Source of the DNA: an uncultured Bryobacterales bacterium
GTDB lineage: Bacteria; Acidobacteriota; Terriglobia; Bryobacterales; UBA6623
DNA: 64,000 nt
Direction of reading: 5' to 3'
Assembly: GCA_951813065.1 (NCBI GenBank)
Contig: CATOTH010000002.1
Coordinates: 124,001 to 188,000, forward strand
Notes under the pieces: model-generated
The model's input: only the letters and a program-made list of their open reading frames with translations
Told to the model about the DNA's origin: nothing
Database searches by the model: none
Program-made: the position numbers and the translations under genes
In this document: positions 62,623-64,000 of the stretch, piece by piece
Layout: each line of letters begins with the position of its first letter
How positions within the stretch are numbered: the first letter of the stretch is position 1

Positions 62623-62782
62623 GGCTAAATCCCATCTTATCAGGGCATTCCGCTCACCAACGGCGAGGGGAGGCAAGCGAGGGCGCGACAATGCGCCGAT
62701 TCGATTCCTCGCCACACTCCGCCGCCGGCAAGAGGGACCCGACAGGCGAACCGATGCGGTCGAATCTCAGTCGCGAACGAAA

Positions 62783-64000
62783 TCAGAACACCCGGAAGCT
62801 CGTGCCAAGGGTGTATGTGCGGCCTTCCCGGTAGCCCAGGAACGTCTCGCCTCCCTGCGTCAGGAACCAGCGCGCATTGCTCAGGTTCTCAGCCTCGAAG
62901 CGCAATTTCCAGCGGCCTTCGCCCTTGAGTGTGAACTCGTAGACGAAATCCATTGTCGCCAGACCACCCTGCACGACATCCGGCAACCCGAACGCACCCA
63001 CATCGGTGATCCGGCTCGAGAAATAGTTGACGTAGAAACGGGCCGTGCTGCGAGCCTTGGGCCGGGCCCACTCGGCGATCACGTTCGCAACGTAGCGCGA
63101 CTGGCCCTGCATCGGACGCTGCAGGGAGGTCAGCACAATCCTGTCGCCAACGTTCTCCAGGTCGATGCTCGACTCGACGAAGGTGAAGTTCGAGGAAACC
63201 GCGAACTCGCGCAGCTTCGGGGAGACGAAATTCATGCCCCGCCGGAACTCGAACTCGAGCCCGTAGTTCTGCGCCGCGTCGGCGTTGGAAAAGGTCCGCA
63301 GGAGGGCGACGGCCGAAATCATCGTCCGCTCGATCGGCCGGTTGAAGCTCTTGAAGAAGAAGCTGGCCGCGATCAGCTGGTTGCCACCGGGAAAGTACTC
63401 CCAGCGGAAGTCGTAGTTGGAAATGCCGGTCTGCTCGAGTTCGGGGTTGCCGATCGTCTGCAACCCGCCGACCAGGTCCAGGAAACCGAACCGGGCGAGT
63501 TCGCGGAAGTCCGGCCGCGACACTGTCTGGCTAAACCCGACGCGCAGGTTCTGCTTCGGCGTCGCAGCGTAGATCACATTCAGAGCCGGCAGGTAGTTGA
63601 CCGTGTTAAACGGCGCGGGTTCGCGCCCGGTGGCCGGCAGGAACTGATTGAACGTCGTGACATCCTGGTTGACGTCCTCGATCCGCAAGCCGCCGATCAC
63701 CCTCCATCTCGAAGCGAGATTCAGCTCGAGCATCCCGTAATATCCGAACACGTCCCGCACGCCCCGGTACGCGTCGGTGACGCGAGTTGTCTCGTCGATC
63801 TCGAACAGCCTCGGCCCGATGTTCTCGTCGGCGAAGAGTTCGTTCGGAGGCAGGGTCCGGTCGAGACCCCTCGAGCCCCGCAGGACGTACTTGAACCGGC
63901 GCGAGCGGAAGTTCCGCCCGCGCGAGGAGTAGTTCGCACCGAACTTGACCGCGCCGCTGAACGTGCCCTTGTAGAACGGGACCAGCATGTCAATGCCCGG
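62783..64000 (-). CDS. TonB-dependent receptor, C-terminal part (runs off window)
   Basis: The frame is open to the right edge, and the ATG at 63988 is only an internal Met. About 405 residues of an outer-membrane beta-barrel are visible. It has alternating amphipathic strands, SQTVSRPDFRELARF (a barrel motif common to TonB receptors), NPELEQT and the long YGLEFEFRRG region. The protein ends in aromatic Phe (SFRVF), as expected for BAM-dependent insertion. The plug domain and TonB box lie outside the window. The substrate is unknown. Confidence 0.88.
   Translation of the reverse strand, partial: PGIDMLVPFYKGTFSGAVKFGANYSSRGRNFRSRRFKYVLRGSRGLDRTLPPNELFADENIGPRLFEIDETTRVTDAYRGVRDVFGYYGMLELNLASRWRVIGGLRIEDVNQDVTTFNQFLPATGREPAPFNTVNYLPALNVIYAATPKQNLRVGFSQTVSRPDFRELARFGFLDLVGGLQTIGNPELEQTGISNYDFRWEYFPGGNQLIAASFFFKSFNRPIERTMISAVALLRTFSNADAAQNYGLEFEFRRGMNFVSPKLREFAVSSNFTFVESSIDLENVGDRIVLTSLQRPMQGQSRYVANVIAEWARPKARSTARFYVNYFSSRITDVGAFGLPDVVQGGLATMDFVYEFTLKGEGRWKLRFEAENLSNARWFLTQGGETFLGYREGRTYTLGTSFRVF

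Noticed and set aside
1-64000. CRISPR array, rRNA or riboswitch
   Set aside because: No regularly spaced repeats, rRNA segments or recognisable riboswitch cores were found. No cobalamin element was seen upstream of the B12-dependent mutase.

Overview
The window is high-GC, gene-dense DNA from a diderm bacterium. A TonB-dependent receptor, many secreted enzymes, a Wzm/Wzt polysaccharide exporter, a menaquinone methyltransferase and an HpnI-type hopanoid-lipid glycosyltransferase occur together with secreted tannases, a sulfatase and a DUF1080 protein. This mix best fits Acidobacteriota. That placement is an inference from gene content, and no rRNA is present to confirm it.

Region by region. 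1-13.8 kb: the 3' part of plsX, a hemerythrin/MFS pair, two tandem tannase-family esterases that share upstream DNA, a secreted sulfatase, a PLP decarboxylase, tRNA-Leu(TAA), lipA, an aquaporin with a plant-TIP-like selectivity filter, and a membrane patatin. 13.9-31.7 kb: core metabolism (menG, aroB, nadB, murB, a UbiD-family decarboxylase) mixed with large secreted proteins. One of these carries three transferrin-binding-protein-like barrels. A membrane-fusion protein, a LolD/MacB-type ATPase and HpnI follow, with no permease between them. 31.7-40.6 kb, all on the minus strand: an M28/PDZ peptidase, Wzm, Wzt, a two-domain glycosyltransferase, cutA, a small Cys-rich protein and an acyl-CoA mutase large subunit.

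42.5-54.9 kb is an integrated genomic island. It starts at the 3' end of tRNA-Glu(TTC), ends at a 13-bp repeat of that tRNA end, and carries a P4-type tyrosine integrase about 100 bp inside the far end. Much of it is decayed: an IS transposase tail with stops, frameshifted genes, and MORN, LuxR and formylglycine-enzyme-like scraps. Two large genes are intact. One is a GAF-PAS-histidine kinase-receiver-winged helix protein whose receiver has Gly at the phospho-acceptor position. The other is a secreted protein with two Cache domains and an SBP_bac_3 domain. Together they could form a ligand-sensing pair, but that is inference.

54.9-64 kb is backbone again: two sodium:solute symporters, a divergent acetate kinase-like protein, an lpdA-lipB-E2 cluster, and the C-terminal part of a TonB-dependent receptor that runs off the right edge.

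Coordinates use the start codon best supported by ribosome-binding sites, signal peptides or homologous copies. Several therefore differ from the longest open frame.
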